A stretch of 64,000 bases of DNA from Sutcliffiella horikoshii (GTDB lineage Bacteria; Bacillota; Bacilli; Bacillales; Bacillaceae_I). The stretch is taken from the NCBI GenBank assembly GCA_001636495.1, contig KV440964.1:388666-452665 (forward strand), given 5' to 3'. The notes under the pieces are model-generated. The model ran no database searches, had not been told where the DNA came from, and worked only from the letters and a program-made list of their open reading frames with translations. Below are positions 45,789-54,288 of the stretch, one piece after another. How positions within the stretch are numbered: position 1 is the stretch's first letter; every line of letters begins with the position of its first letter. Position numbers and translations under genes: made by a program.

Positions 45789-46289
45789 TTAAGCGCCTTG
45801 CTCTTCTTTTTGATCTGCAACTGCTTTCGTAACAAGAGCCAAGTTGCGGATTGGAGCTTGAAGGACGCTAAGCAACATGGAAAGTAGACCTTCGCGGGAT
45901 GGAAGTTCAGCAAGAGCTTTCACTTCTTCAACCGTTGCAACATTTCCTTCGATTACACCAGCTTTGATTTCTAATGCTTCGTGTTTTTTCGCGAAGTCAT
46001 TAAGAATCTTAGCAGGAGCTACTACATCTTCAGTAGAGAATGCGATAGCGTTAGGTCCTGTTAATGCGTCGTTAAGTCCGTTGATTTCTGCTGCTTCAGC
46101 CGCACGGCGAGTTAAAGAGTTTTTGTAAACCTTGAACTCAACACCTGCTTCACGAAGTTGTTTACGAAGTTCTGTTACTTCCGCAACATTAAGTCCGCGG
46201 TAGTCAACTACGATTGTAGATACAGAACCTTTAAACTTGTCAGCGATTTCTCCAACAGCTTGTTTTTTTACTTCAACTGCTTTGCTCAT
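45789..46289 (-). CDS. rplJ: 50S ribosomal protein L10
   Basis: This 166-aa protein is the base of the L7/L12 stalk. I chose [12 protein letters not shown], the B. subtilis start, after AGGAGGTG; the longer ORF begins in the leader. It has [19 protein letters not shown] and [16 protein letters not shown]. The complex of L10 with L12 probably represses its own mRNA through the leader. Confidence 0.97.
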   Translation of the reverse strand: MSKAVEVKKQAVGEIADKFKGSVSTIVVDYRGLNVAEVTELRKQLREAGVEFKVYKNSLTRRAAEAAEINGLNDALTGPNAIAFSTEDVVAPAKILNDFAKKHEALEIKAGVIEGNVATVEEVKALAELPSREGLLSMLLSVLQAPIRNLALVTKAVADQKEEQGA

Positions 46290-46485
46290 CGTTACACCTC
46301 CTAAAAAGTTGGTTACCACTTATACCGACCGGTGCACATAAAGAATGCCTCCACGCAGGTGGAGGCAGAAGTTTTATCGTTTAAAAGCACAAGGCTTTAG
46401 ATCGTAAAAATTCACACCTCGGTAGGAAATTAAGCCGATTGGCACCTACTGTCTACGGTACAAACAATATCATTTTATAAACACA
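46290..46485 (-). ncRNA. L10 leader
   Basis: The roughly 195-nt leader of rplJL has the expected parts: AGTAGGTGCC...CCTACCGAGGTGTG near the 5' end (46455-46412) for L10-L12 binding, and a strong hairpin GCCTCCAC / GTGGAGGC (46367-46348) near rplJ. Firmicutes L10 leaders with this plan are an established family. Assignment is by position and visible stems. Confidence 0.8.
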
Positions 46486-46491
46486 ACGATT

Positions 46492-46520
46492 ATTATAACC
46501 GTCTAGTTATCTTATGTCAA
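46492..46520 (-). promoter_or_regulatory. Promoter of rplJ-rplL
   Basis: The minus strand carries TTGACA (46520-46515), a 17-bp spacer and TATAAT (46497-46492), a perfect sigma-A consensus. It begins 5 bp after the rplA stop codon. Confidence 0.88.
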
Positions 46521-46524
46521 TATG

Positions 46525-47229
46525 TTAGTTTTTGGTAGCTACGAAAGTAGAAGTGTCAACTTTTACTCCAGGTCCCATTGTAGAAGTAACGGCAACGTTC
46601 TTCATGAATGTACCTTTTGCAGCAGCCGGTTTAGCTTTTTGTAAAGTCTCAAAGATAGTTGTGAAGTTTTCAACAAGCTTCGCATCTTCAAAAGAGATTT
46701 TACCAACTGGAACGTGGATGTTACCGGATTTGTCAAGGCGGTATTCAACTTTACCAGCTTTGATCTCGTTAACAGCTTTTGTTACATCAAATGTAACAGT
46801 TCCAGTTTTAGGGTTTGGCATTAAGCCTTTAGGTCCTAATACGCGTCCTAATTTACCAACTTCACCCATCATGTCCGGAGTAGCAACGATTACGTCGAAA
46901 TCGAACCAACCTTGGTTGATTTTCGCGATCATGTCAGCATCCCCAACATAGTCAGCTCCAGCAGCTTCTGCTTCTTTCGCTTTTTCGCCTTTAGCGAAAA
47001 CTAAGACTTTTTGAGTTTTACCAGTTCCATGAGGAAGCACTACTGCTCCACGGATCTGTTGGTCGTTTTTACGAGGGTCAACTCCAAGGCGGAATGCAAC
47101 TTCCACAGTAGCGTCAAACTTCGCAGTGTTTGTTTTCTTAACTAATTCGATAGCTTCGTTAACGGAGTAAGCCGTTGTACGGTCTACAAGTTTCGCAGCT
47201 TCGATGTACTTTTTACCTCTTTTAGCCAT
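46525..47229 (-). CDS. rplA: 50S ribosomal protein L1
   Basis: This 234-aa protein forms the L1 stalk that guides deacylated tRNA out of the E site. It has [17 protein letters not shown] and [17 protein letters not shown]. In many bacteria it represses rplK-rplA. It lies 116 bp after rplK. Confidence 0.98.
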   Translation of the reverse strand: MAKRGKKYIEAAKLVDRTTAYSVNEAIELVKKTNTAKFDATVEVAFRLGVDPRKNDQQIRGAVVLPHGTGKTQKVLVFAKGEKAKEAEAAGADYVGDADMIAKINQGWFDFDVIVATPDMMGEVGKLGRVLGPKGLMPNPKTGTVTFDVTKAVNEIKAGKVEYRLDKSGNIHVPVGKISFEDAKLVENFTTIFETLQKAKPAAAKGTFMKNVAVTSTMGPGVKVDTSTFVATKN

Positions 47230-47280
47230 TTTAAATGTCCTCCTTATGTGGTTTTAGCGGAATAACCTCCCACGAATAAA

Positions 47281-47314
47281 GGTTGCGAATTGGCCATAAA
47301 CCGAATCCGCAACC
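47281..47314 (-). promoter_or_regulatory. Hairpin in the rplK-rplA gap
   Basis: On the minus strand GGTTGCG pairs with CGCAACC around a 20-base loop, then TTTATTCG. It lies about 50 nt upstream of rplA. It could be an L1-binding autoregulatory site or an attenuator; the sequence does not decide. Confidence 0.45.
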
Positions 47315-47345
47315 CTGAACAGCAGTTAAATCAAAAGCAATGGGA

Positions 47346-47771
47346 TTAGTCTTCGATAACGATACCCATGCTACGAGCAGTACCTTCAACCATGCGCATA
47401 GCAGCTTCTACACTAGCAGCGTTTAGATCTGGCATTTTCGTCTCCGCAATTTCGCGTACTTTATCACGCTTAACTGTTGCAACTTTATTACGGTTTGGTT
47501 CACCAGAACCAGACTCGATACCAGCTGCTTTTTTAAGTAAAACTGCAGCAGGTGGAGTTTTCGTAATAAATGTAAATGAACGGTCTTCAAAAACCGTGAT
47601 TTCAACAGGGATAATCAATCCAGCTTGATCAGCTGTACGAGCGTTGAACTCTTTACAGAAACCCATGATATTAACACCTGCTTGACCTAGTGCTGGTCCA
47701 ACTGGTGGTGCTGGGTTAGCTTTCGCTGCCGGAATTTGTAACTTTACCAATTTAATAACTTTTTTAGCCAC
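47346..47771 (-). CDS. rplK: 50S ribosomal protein L11
   Basis: This 141-aa protein of the GTPase-associated centre is needed for RelA activation. The GTG start, eight bases after AAGGAGGT, gives (M)[14 protein letters not shown] and the B. subtilis length; the longer ORF is unsupported. [17 protein letters not shown] and the thiostrepton-region prolines are conserved. Confidence 0.97.
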   Translation of the reverse strand: MAKKVIKLVKLQIPAAKANPAPPVGPALGQAGVNIMGFCKEFNARTADQAGLIIPVEITVFEDRSFTFITKTPPAAVLLKKAAGIESGSGEPNRNKVATVKRDKVREIAETKMPDLNAASVEAAMRMVEGTARSMGIVIED

Positions 47772-47903
47772 GAGACACACCTCCTTAAGTCCGTGATGTG
47801 GTATCTGGGATTTCTCCCTCCCACTCAACTCATTCTTTATATATTCAATAAAGAATATTTTTTTATTAATAGTCTCTATTTCAGAGACATACTGACCTTT
47901 GAA

Positions 47904-47932
47904 ATAATATCATTTTTACGAAACTATTTCAA
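47904..47932 (-). promoter_or_regulatory. Promoter of rplK-rplA
   Basis: The minus strand carries TTGAAA (47932-47927), a 17-bp spacer and TATTAT (47909-47904) preceded by TGA, an extended -10. The 130-nt leader has two stems, GTCTCT/AGAGAC (about 47888-47872) and ATTCTTTAT/ATAAAGAAT (about 47855-47831). Confidence 0.72.
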
Positions 47933-47943
47933 GTTTTTTTACA

Positions 47944-48477
47944 TTATAATTTTTCAATCTGTGTAAAGTCAAGCTCCACAGGGGTTTCACGGCCAAACAT
48001 ATTTACTAGAACTTTCACTTTATGCTTGTCTTTGTCCATCTCTACGATGTGTCCAGTAAAGTTTGCAAAAGGTCCTTCTGTCACTTTTACGGATTCTTTC
48101 AGATCGAAGTCTACTTCTACCTGCTTCTCCATCATGCCCATTCTCTTCAGGATGAATGCAATTTCATCATCTAGTAGAGGTGTCGGCTTGGAGCCGGATC
48201 CGCTTGAACCTACGAAACCTGTCACTCCAGGTGTATTACGTACGACATACCAGGAATCGTCCGTCATGACGATCTCTACTAGAACGTAACCTGGGAATAC
48301 TTTTTTCTTGGTTACTTTCTTTTTGCCGTTTTTGATGTCTGTTTCTTCTTCTTCAGGAACGACGACGCGGAAGATTTTGTCTTGCATCCCCATTGATTCT
48401 ACTCGTTTTTCTAAGTTCGCTTTTACTTTATTCTCATATCCGGAATAAGTATGAACGACGTACCAGCTTTTCTCCAT
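47944..48477 (-). CDS. nusG: Transcription elongation and pausing factor NusG
   Basis: This 177-aa protein has an NGN domain (about 1-110, MEKSWYVVHTYSGYENKVKA) and a KOW domain (about 125-177, GPFANFTGHIVEMDKDK). In Bacillus, NusG stimulates pausing and assists intrinsic termination. The gene is separated from secE by a promoter and two hairpins (48535-48623), so its expression may be attenuated rather than simply coupled to secE. Confidence 0.98.
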   Translation of the reverse strand: MEKSWYVVHTYSGYENKVKANLEKRVESMGMQDKIFRVVVPEEEETDIKNGKKKVTKKKVFPGYVLVEIVMTDDSWYVVRNTPGVTGFVGSSGSGSKPTPLLDDEIAFILKRMGMMEKQVEVDFDLKESVKVTEGPFANFTGHIVEMDKDKHKVKVLVNMFGRETPVELDFTQIEKL

Positions 48478-48534
48478 TGTTTAGGACTTGTGTCCGTCCC
48501 TCCCTTTTCGTAACTTTTTATCAGTGAAACTATT

Positions 48535-48560
48535 AAAACACCGTTTGGCTTAGGTGTTTT
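48535..48560 (-). terminator. Second hairpin in the nusG leader
   Basis: On the minus strand AAAACACC pairs with GGTGTTTT around a 10-base loop, then AATAG. The T-run is only four bases, so it is a weak terminator or a structural leader element. Confidence 0.5.
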
Positions 48561-48570
48561 TTTCCAAATG

Positions 48571-48595
48571 AAAAAACCCGTTGAACGGGCTTTTT
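48571..48595 (-). terminator. Strong terminator between secE and nusG
   Basis: On the minus strand AAAAAGCCCGTT pairs with AACGGGTTTTTT around one base, with a TTTTTT tail. It is well formed and would end the rpmG-secE transcript before nusG. Confidence 0.82.
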
Positions 48596-48614
48596 GTCAG
48601 AAAGTATTATTTAC

Positions 48615-48623
48615 ATTATACCA
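48615..48623 (-). promoter_or_regulatory. Extended -10 promoter upstream of nusG
   Basis: The minus strand carries a perfect TATAAT (48620-48615) preceded by TGG. A TTGAAT lies at 19 bp, a poor spacing. The predicted start near 48608 is only about 12 nt before the terminator stem at 48595. Confidence 0.6.
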
Positions 48624-48682
48624 TGATATAACACTACTTATTCAAGAGTAAAAGGAATAAGTTTGAATTATTATCGTTGTGA

Positions 48683-48865
48683 TTATTTAATCACATTACG
48701 CAGCAATTCCGAAATACCCATGTCCACAATCCAGAAAAACACTGTTACAAACAATACAGTAGTCACTACTGTGATCGTATAACGAGTCAATTCCTTGCGC
48801 TTTGGCCAGCTTACTTTTTTCATTTCGCGAGCTACATCGCGAAAAAAGTTAGTCAAACGTCCCAT
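48683..48865 (-). CDS. secE: Protein translocase subunit SecE
   Basis: This 60-aa protein has one membrane helix (about 34-55) after the amphipathic segment FFRDVAREMKKVSWPKRKEL, the invariant SecE signature. I chose MGRLTNFFRDV, eight bases after GGAGG, which fits the family length; the longer ORF overlaps rpmG. It stabilises SecY. It is co-transcribed with rpmG. Confidence 0.96.
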   Translation of the reverse strand: MGRLTNFFRDVAREMKKVSWPKRKELTRYTITVVTTVLFVTVFFWIVDMGISELLRNVIK

Positions 48866-48896
48866 CCATGTAACCTCCAACCCCAGAAATACTGAT

Positions 48897-49046
48897 CTAT
48901 TTTGTCTCCCGATGAACGGTGTGAGCATTACAAACCTTGCAAAATTTCTTTATCTCTAAACGCTCGCCGCTTTGCGCTTTCCCTTTTACAGTTGAGTAGT
49001 TACGGGAAGAGCAAGCTGCGCAAGCAAGTGCTACCTTACTTTGCAT
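48897..49046 (-). CDS. rpmG: 50S ribosomal protein L33, zinc form
   Basis: This 49-aa protein reads [18 protein letters not shown], then [16 protein letters not shown]. The two Cys pairs C9/C12 and C36/C39 make this the zinc-binding form. The ATG follows AGGTGGTG. It is first in rpmG-secE, the usual order next to nusG. Confidence 0.95.
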   Translation of the reverse strand: MQSKVALACAACSSRNYSTVKGKAQSGERLEIKKFCKVCNAHTVHRETK

Positions 49047-49084
49047 ATGTTACACCACCTGAATTGAACAAAGATGTCCCTAAA

Positions 49085-49113
49085 AATGTAACATAGGTGT
49101 AATAATTAGTCAA
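49085..49113 (-). promoter_or_regulatory. Promoter of rpmG-secE
   Basis: The minus strand carries TTGACT (49113-49108), a 17-bp spacer and TACATT (49090-49085) preceded by TGT, an extended -10. It lies about 40 bp upstream of rpmG. A further TTGACA overlaps just upstream. Confidence 0.62.
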
Positions 49114-49164
49114 TGTCAAGTAGAACGCTCATTCTTGTGAAGTATCTGCACTTCCCCTTGGGAA

Positions 49165-49815
49165 CTATAACGTGATTTCCCTGAGCTCGAGGTATCGTTC
49201 AAGCTTGCGCTTCACCCTTTGCAACGCGTTATCGATGGATTTCACATGCCGGTTTAAATCTTCTGAAATTTCTTGATATGAGCGCCCGTCGAGATAGAGA
49301 GCCAGTACCTTTCTTTCCAGGTCGCTTAAAAGCTCGCCCATCTTTACCTCAATATCATCAAATTCTTCTTGATTTATGATCAGTTCTTCCGGATCCATCA
49401 CTTTTGCTCCGGAAATGACATCCATTAATGTTCGATCTGATTCCTCGTCATAAATAGGCTTGTCCAGCGAAACGTACGAATTCAATGGAATATGCTTTTG
49501 TCTCGTAGCCGTTTTAATCGCAGTGATGATTTGTCTTGTGATGCACAATTCAGCAAATGCTTTGAAAGAAGTCAGCTTGTCCTCTTTAAAGTCACGAATT
49601 GCCTTGTAAAGACCAATCATTCCTTCTTGCACAATATCTTCGCGATCTGCACCTATGAGAAAATAGGATCTAGCCTTCGCGCGAACGAAGTTTTTATACT
49701 TATTGATTAAATAATCCAGCGCTTCGCTGTCACCTAAATGCACAAGTTCTACCATTTGTTCGTCTTCCATAAGCTCTAATGTCCTGTTGGCATTTCTTGG
49801 ATCGCTCACTATCAC
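49165..49815 (-). CDS. sigH: RNA polymerase sigma-H factor
   Basis: This 216-aa early-sporulation and competence sigma factor has region 2 (KARSYFLIGADREDIVQEGM) and region 4 (LDGRSYQEISEDLNRHVKSI), nearly identical to B. subtilis Spo0H; only the first 15 residues differ. The GTG start lies seven bases after GGAGG. It is transcribed from a consensus-like promoter between it and rae1. Confidence 0.96.
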   Translation of the reverse strand: MIVSDPRNANRTLELMEDEQMVELVHLGDSEALDYLINKYKNFVRAKARSYFLIGADREDIVQEGMIGLYKAIRDFKEDKLTSFKAFAELCITRQIITAIKTATRQKHIPLNSYVSLDKPIYDEESDRTLMDVISGAKVMDPEELIINQEEFDDIEVKMGELLSDLERKVLALYLDGRSYQEISEDLNRHVKSIDNALQRVKRKLERYLELREITL

Positions 49816-49849
49816 ACCTATCCCTCCGGCTGAATCAGTAGATAGAAAT

Positions 49850-49879
49850 ATTATACAGTAGGCATAAATTGACCGTCAA
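49850..49879 (-). promoter_or_regulatory. Promoter of sigH
   Basis: The minus strand carries TTGACG (49879-49874), an 18-bp spacer and a perfect TATAAT (49855-49850). In B. subtilis the sigH promoter uses sigma-A and is repressed by AbrB; the AT-rich surroundings would suit AbrB, but no site can be defined. Confidence 0.75.
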
Positions 49880-49883
49880 CCAC

Positions 49884-50393
49884 TCATCGCTGTCCTCGGC
49901 GCCATTTTTCGAAAATTGCTGAAATTTCATTGTCCAGTTCAATGCGTTTTGAAGGCTTTTCGTTGGTAAATTTTGTTACCCGTTTTTTTATTCTTCCTTC
50001 AATTGCGTCCGACTCATTCAGGAGTTCCCTGGCTGATTTCCTCAAGGCTCCTTGTCCAAAGATTGCCCATTGCTCGGTAAAGTCGGAGGTGGCTACATGT
50101 ATCTGGGTACGGATGTCACTTAAACTGATGGCAAGTTTCTCAATTCTTTCATCTGCCGTTTCATTTTCCCGTGTATAAATGACTTCCACACGATGATTTT
50201 TATATTTTGTTTCTATCCCCTGGGACATGTGGGCATCAAAGACGACTATCACTTTATAGCCTGTATAGGCCTGGTACTCTGCCATTCTAGAAATGAGGAT
50301 ATCGCGGGCCATTGCGAGATCCTGATCTTTCAGTACTCTCAACTCCGGCCACGCTCCGATAATGTTATAGCCATCTACCAGTAGAATATCCAT
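49884..50393 (-). CDS. rae1: Rae1, ribosome-dependent mRNA endonuclease (YacP, NYN domain)
   Basis: This 169-aa protein has a NYN/PIN-like domain with acidic residues in ILLVDGYNIIGAW, VVFDAHM and ATSDFTEQW. The B. subtilis orthologue cleaves mRNA in the ribosomal A site. It follows rlmB by 6 bp, in the conserved cysS-mrnC-rlmB-rae1-sigH order. Confidence 0.95.
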   Translation of the reverse strand: MDILLVDGYNIIGAWPELRVLKDQDLAMARDILISRMAEYQAYTGYKVIVVFDAHMSQGIETKYKNHRVEVIYTRENETADERIEKLAISLSDIRTQIHVATSDFTEQWAIFGQGALRKSARELLNESDAIEGRIKKRVTKFTNEKPSKRIELDNEISAIFEKWRRGQR

Positions 50394-50399
50394 CTTTCT

Positions 50400-51170
50400 T
50401 TACTCTCCTGCCGGCAATCTTTTGCGGAAAACCTCGTACATTAATAGGCTGGCAGCTACAGAGGCATTCAGGGATGTTACTTTCCCCACCATCGGCAACG
50501 AGACAAGAAAGTCGCATTTTTCCTTTAACAGCCTTGCCATTCCTTTTCCTTCACTTCCGATAATCAAGCCAAGTGGCAAGGAGCCATCCATTTTCGTGTA
50601 ATTGACTGTTCCCTTCGCATCCGTACCGAATATCCAGAGCCCTCTTTCCTTCAGCTCGTCCACTGTTCTGGCGAGGTTGGTTACTCGTACCACGGGAATG
50701 TGTTCGATCGCACCGGTGGAGGACTTTGCGACAGTTGCTGTAAGCCCAACCGCTCTCCGTTTAGGAATGATGATTCCATGTGCACCAACAGCATCTGCTG
50801 TACGCATGATGGAGCCAAGATTATGCGGATCTTCTATTTCATCGAGGATCAAGAAGAATGGATCTTCCTTTCTCTCTTCCGCCACACGGTATAGATCATC
50901 CAGTTCAGCATAATCATAAGCTGCAACTGAGGCGACGACTCCCTGGTGATTCCCTTCCACCATCTGGTCAATTTTTTTTCGGGGTACGAACTGTACTAGG
51001 ACGTTCGCCTCTTTGGCCATGGCAATCACCTGTTGGATAGAGCCTTTTTGACTACCTTCTGCTATCCACAGCTTGTTGATTTCACGATTCGATTTAAGTG
51101 CCTCTAGCACTGGGTTACGTCCCATAATGAATTCTTTTGTTTCTTTTGTTTCTTTTGTTTCTTTTGTCAT
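50400..51170 (-). CDS. rlmB: RlmB-type 23S rRNA (guanosine-2'-O-)-methyltransferase, SpoU family
   Basis: This 256-aa protein has an L30e-like substrate domain (about 12-85) and a SPOUT knot with motifs EDPHNLGSIMRTADAVG, GSEGKGMARL and SLNASVAASLLMYEV. It 2'-O-methylates G in the 23S peptidyl-transfer region. The N-terminus is unusual: after Met the sequence TKE is repeated four times (residues 2-13), encoded by a 9-bp tandem repeat at 51132-51167. ATG after GAGGTGAATAGAG. Confidence 0.94.
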   Translation of the reverse strand: MTKETKETKETKEFIMGRNPVLEALKSNREINKLWIAEGSQKGSIQQVIAMAKEANVLVQFVPRKKIDQMVEGNHQGVVASVAAYDYAELDDLYRVAEERKEDPFFLILDEIEDPHNLGSIMRTADAVGAHGIIIPKRRAVGLTATVAKSSTGAIEHIPVVRVTNLARTVDELKERGLWIFGTDAKGTVNYTKMDGSLPLGLIIGSEGKGMARLLKEKCDFLVSLPMVGKVTSLNASVAASLLMYEVFRKRLPAGE

Positions 51171-51172
51171 CT

Positions 51173-51583
51173 CTATTCACCTCTCTTGCTGTCTACCAGT
51201 TCTATGCAGGTAAACACGATTTCTTCCATTCGTTCTATGTTTTCACGTAAGTATAAATAGCCGATCAACGCTTCAAACGCGGTGGAATATCGGTATGTTT
51301 GTACATCCGTATTTTTTGGCACCGTGCCTGACTTGGCATTACGGCCCCGCCTGATGACACCTTGTTCCTCTTCGCTGAAGAACTCGCGATCCATCAGTTG
51401 GTGAAGCAGATGTGCCTGCGATTTCGCAGACACATAGTTCGTTGCGGCACGATGCAGCTGATTTGGGCGAATTTTGCCGGATTTTAAGAGATGGTGGCGA
51501 ATATATCCTTCATACACCGCATCCCCCATATAGGCCAACGCCAAACTATTTAATTGCTTTGCATCCACTTTGCTGTTGCTCAT
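51173..51583 (-). CDS. mrnC: Mini-ribonuclease 3
   Basis: This protein of about 136 residues is an RNase III catalytic domain without the double-stranded RNA-binding domain. It matures 23S rRNA. The motifs [12 protein letters not shown] and [16 protein letters not shown] carry the acidic active-site residues. I chose [12 protein letters not shown], 12 bases after AAGAGG; an ATG at 51607, inside cysS, would add eight residues and is the main alternative. It is coupled to cysS. Confidence 0.93.
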   Translation of the reverse strand: MSNSKVDAKQLNSLALAYMGDAVYEGYIRHHLLKSGKIRPNQLHRAATNYVSAKSQAHLLHQLMDREFFSEEEQGVIRRGRNAKSGTVPKNTDVQTYRYSTAFEALIGYLYLRENIERMEEIVFTCIELVDSKRGE

Positions 51584-51591
51584 TACTGATA

Positions 51592-52992
51592 TTAGCCTCT
51601 TTTCCATCGTGTACCTTGTGCGGTATCTTCCAAGATGATGTTTTTTGCTTTCAGTTCATCACGAATTTGATCCGATTTTGCAAAGTCACGGTTTTTCCTG
51701 GCATCGATGCGTTGTTGGATCAAAGTTTCAATTTCCTCATCCAAAAGCTCCTCTTCCGCAACAAGGGAAACGCCGATGACGGAGAACAGCTCTTCAAATT
51801 GTGTGATGAAAGCCTGGAGCACCTTTTGGGAGGTGTTCTTTTCGTTCAGATAGAGATTCGCCTGCTTTGCCATGTCAAAAAGAACGGAAATGGCATTGGC
51901 TGTATTAAAGTCGTCATCCATCACTTTGATGAAGTCATGCTTGAATTCTTCCACTTTTTCCAGCCATACAGCATCATCTGTTGCAAGATCTGCTGTATTG
52001 TCCAAACGGTGTTTGAGGTTTGTGTAGGCTGTGCGTAAACGGTCCAGACCGTTTTTAGTGTTCTGAAGAAGTTCTTCGTTATAGTTGATTGGGTGACGAT
52101 AATGAACAGACAGCATGAAGAAACGAAGCAGCTGCGGATCATGTTTTTTGATGATATCATGCACCAAAACAAAGTTCCCAAGTGATTTGGACATCTTTTC
52201 GTTATCGATATTAATATACCCATTATGCAGCCAATACTTAGCAAATGTCTTGCCTGTCAATGCTTCGGATTGGGCGATTTCGTTTTCGTGATGCGGAAAT
52301 GACAGATCCTGTCCGCCTGCGTGGATATCAATGGTGTCGCCCAAGTATTTGCGGGCCATTGCCGAGCACTCGATATGCCACCCTGGTCTGCCTTTGCCCC
52401 ATGGGCTTTCCCAATGGATTTCCCCTGCTTTTGCCGCTTTCCATAAAACAAAGTCAAGTGCATCCTGTTTCTTTTCGCCTACTTCAATACGCGTCCCAAG
52501 CTGCAAGTCCTCAATCGACTGATGGGATAGCTTGCCGTATTCCTTGAACTCGCGGGTTCTGTAATACACATCCCCACCTGACTCATAGGCAAACCCTTTT
52601 TCAATCAGCGCTTCAATGAATTCAATGATGATGTCCATGTTTTCGGTGACTCTCGGATGCACGTTTGCTTTTTTGCAGCCAAGCGCCGAAACATCCTCAT
52701 GATAGGCAGCGATGAACCGTTCAGCAATCGTTGGCACATCTTCTCCCAATTCATTGGCAGCCTTGATCAGCTTGTCGTCCACATCTGTGAAATTGGACAC
52801 ATAATTGACTTCATAGCCACGGTATTCCAAATATCTTCTTACGGTATCAAACACAATCGGCGGCCTTGCATTACCGATGTGGATGTAGTTATATACGGTC
52901 GGTCCGCATACATACATCTTGACCTTGCCCTCTTCAAGCGGGACGAACTTTTCCTTTTGGCGTGTTAATGTATTATAAAGATGAATGGTCAT
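51592..52992 (-). CDS. cysS: Cysteinyl-tRNA synthetase
   Basis: This 466-aa class I synthetase has HIGN (38-41) in the HIGH position, zinc ligand C29 in YVCGPT and KMSKSLGN (near 265-272). It attaches Cys to tRNA-Cys. The 5' end overlaps cysE by 20 bp and the 3' end is close to mrnC, so cysE-cysS-mrnC is one translation-coupled unit under the cysteine T-box. Confidence 0.98.
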   Translation of the reverse strand: MTIHLYNTLTRQKEKFVPLEEGKVKMYVCGPTVYNYIHIGNARPPIVFDTVRRYLEYRGYEVNYVSNFTDVDDKLIKAANELGEDVPTIAERFIAAYHEDVSALGCKKANVHPRVTENMDIIIEFIEALIEKGFAYESGGDVYYRTREFKEYGKLSHQSIEDLQLGTRIEVGEKKQDALDFVLWKAAKAGEIHWESPWGKGRPGWHIECSAMARKYLGDTIDIHAGGQDLSFPHHENEIAQSEALTGKTFAKYWLHNGYINIDNEKMSKSLGNFVLVHDIIKKHDPQLLRFFMLSVHYRHPINYNEELLQNTKNGLDRLRTAYTNLKHRLDNTADLATDDAVWLEKVEEFKHDFIKVMDDDFNTANAISVLFDMAKQANLYLNEKNTSQKVLQAFITQFEELFSVIGVSLVAEEELLDEEIETLIQQRIDARKNRDFAKSDQIRDELKAKNIILEDTAQGTRWKRG

Positions 52993-53638
52993 CTATTTTC
53001 TTCCTCTCTTTTAAAAGTAGCAGTTCATTTTGCAGGTGGGCAATCTGTTTCTCCAATTCCACGAATCTGTCACCGGTCGGATCTGGCATTTCATGATGAT
53101 TCAGATCTCTCTTCACCTTCACACCATCCTGGATCACGATTTTCCCTGGAATTCCGACAACCGTTGAGTTGGCTGGCACATCTTTCAGGACAACTGATCC
53201 CGCTCCAACCTTGGAGTTCTCACCAATCGTGATGGACCCCAACACCTTTGCGCCGGTTGCAATCAGGGCATGGTCCTGTATGGTAGGATGCCGTTTCCCT
53301 TTTTCTTTCCCGGTACCACCGAGTGTTACTCCTTGGAAGACAGTAACATTATTCCCAATTTCACAAGTTTCTCCTATTACGACACCCATTCCGTGGTCAA
53401 TAAAGAATCTTCGGCCTATTTTCGCCCCTGGATGAATTTCGATTCCTGTGAAGAATCGGCTTATCTGGGAGATGACCCTGGCGAGGAAAAACATCTTACG
53501 TTTAAAAAAGGCATGCGCCACTCTGTGGGCCCAGACGGCATGAAGACCTGAGTATGTCAGGATCACTTCGATATGATTTCTTGCGGCCGGGTCCTGTTCA
53601 AATACCACTTCAATGTCTTCCTTCAATGTGCGAAACAT
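52973..53638 (-). CDS. cysE: Serine O-acetyltransferase
   Basis: This 221-aa enzyme makes O-acetylserine, the precursor of cysteine. A short helical N-domain is followed by left-handed beta-helix hexapeptides with the catalytic D81-H82 ([11 protein letters not shown]) and [14 protein letters not shown]. The C-terminal helix ends in KKIDDHSSL. It overlaps cysS by 20 bp, so cysteine synthesis and charging respond together to uncharged tRNA-Cys through the T-box. Confidence 0.97.
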   Translation of the reverse strand: MFRTLKEDIEVVFEQDPAARNHIEVILTYSGLHAVWAHRVAHAFFKRKMFFLARVISQISRFFTGIEIHPGAKIGRRFFIDHGMGVVIGETCEIGNNVTVFQGVTLGGTGKEKGKRHPTIQDHALIATGAKVLGSITIGENSKVGAGSVVLKDVPANSTVVGIPGKIVIQDGVKVKRDLNHHEMPDPTGDRFVELEKQIAHLQNELLLLKERKKIDDHSSL

Positions 53639-53724
53639 GGAGTGACCCTCCTTTCGTTCTTTACATATTTTTATTTCTGGTTATCTCCCTGCTCTTGAGT
53701 CAACAGGGTGAGTTGGAAGTATCC

Positions 53725-54030
53725 CAAAAATAAAAACGCCTCCGTGTCATTGACACAGAGACGCTTATGGCGCGGTTCCACTCTGTTTGGATGGGGGCTT
53801 CCTTTTGGAAAAGGGTCCATCCCTACTTAAGCCTCATAACGGGAGGTTGCCGCTGTTACTTACTCGGCTTTGGGGCCTTTTAGCAACAGACTCCGAGGTG
53901 CATTTCAAAAAAGTCATCACATGAATCGCTTGCAGCCAGTGGCGATTCTCTCTGGAAAGGATGTGCTTTTTCTACTCTCCTCTTCTACATTCATGCTCAG
54001 GCTGCTTGAAAACCAAACAGTCAGAGTTAT
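53725..54030 (-). ncRNA. Cysteine T-box leader of cysE-cysS
   Basis: The minus-strand leader has all parts of a T-box. The T-box itself reads AGAGTGGAACCGCG (53784-53771). Stem I closes with ACTCTGA (54027-54021) pairing to TCGGAGT, and its distal hairpin is AATCG/CGATT. The specifier is TGC (53902-53900) in GAAATGCACC, a cysteine codon. The terminator is AGCGTCTCTGTGTCA pairing with TGACACGGAGGCG, followed by TTTTTATTTTT. Uncharged tRNA-Cys should stabilise the antiterminator. No promoter is clear; a MITE-like element lies only 30 bp upstream of Stem I. Confidence 0.92.
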
Positions 54031-54057
54031 TTTTCAAACGGTATTTCGTATCATTAA

Positions 54058-54240
54058 GCTCTTTTCTCAAAGATTGTTGCCATTCACTGGTAAAAAGTCG
54101 GCAATTGGACTTTTTACAGCTTCCCTACTCTATAATATGCATGTAGTATTTTTAGAACCACAGGGAAAAGAGCACGACAATAAGGAGTATAACGGTTAAT
54201 TTAAACATACGAAAAAGCAACAAAGTTTACGAAAACGGCT
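54058..54240 (-). mobile_element. MITE-like element, copy B (183 bp)
   Basis: On the minus strand the ends are AGCCGTTTTCGTAAACTTTG and, inverted, AGCTCTTTTCTCAAAGATTG, imperfect terminal repeats like copy A at 9037. Flanks ATCATTAA (54050-54057) and ATCGTTAA (54241-54248) match at seven of eight bases, a likely target-site duplication. The interior shares TAACCGTT...GTGCTCTTT with copy A. It lies between gltX and the cysteine T-box leader. Confidence 0.75.
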
Positions 54241-54288
54241 ATCGTTAAAAATAGGTTAGTTCTATCATATTACGTTTCACTGAAAATG

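Noticed and set aside
53870-54199. A 109-codon plus-strand ORF in the gltX-cysE gap
   Set aside because: It runs across the T-box leader and the MITE-like element, which explain the sequence better.
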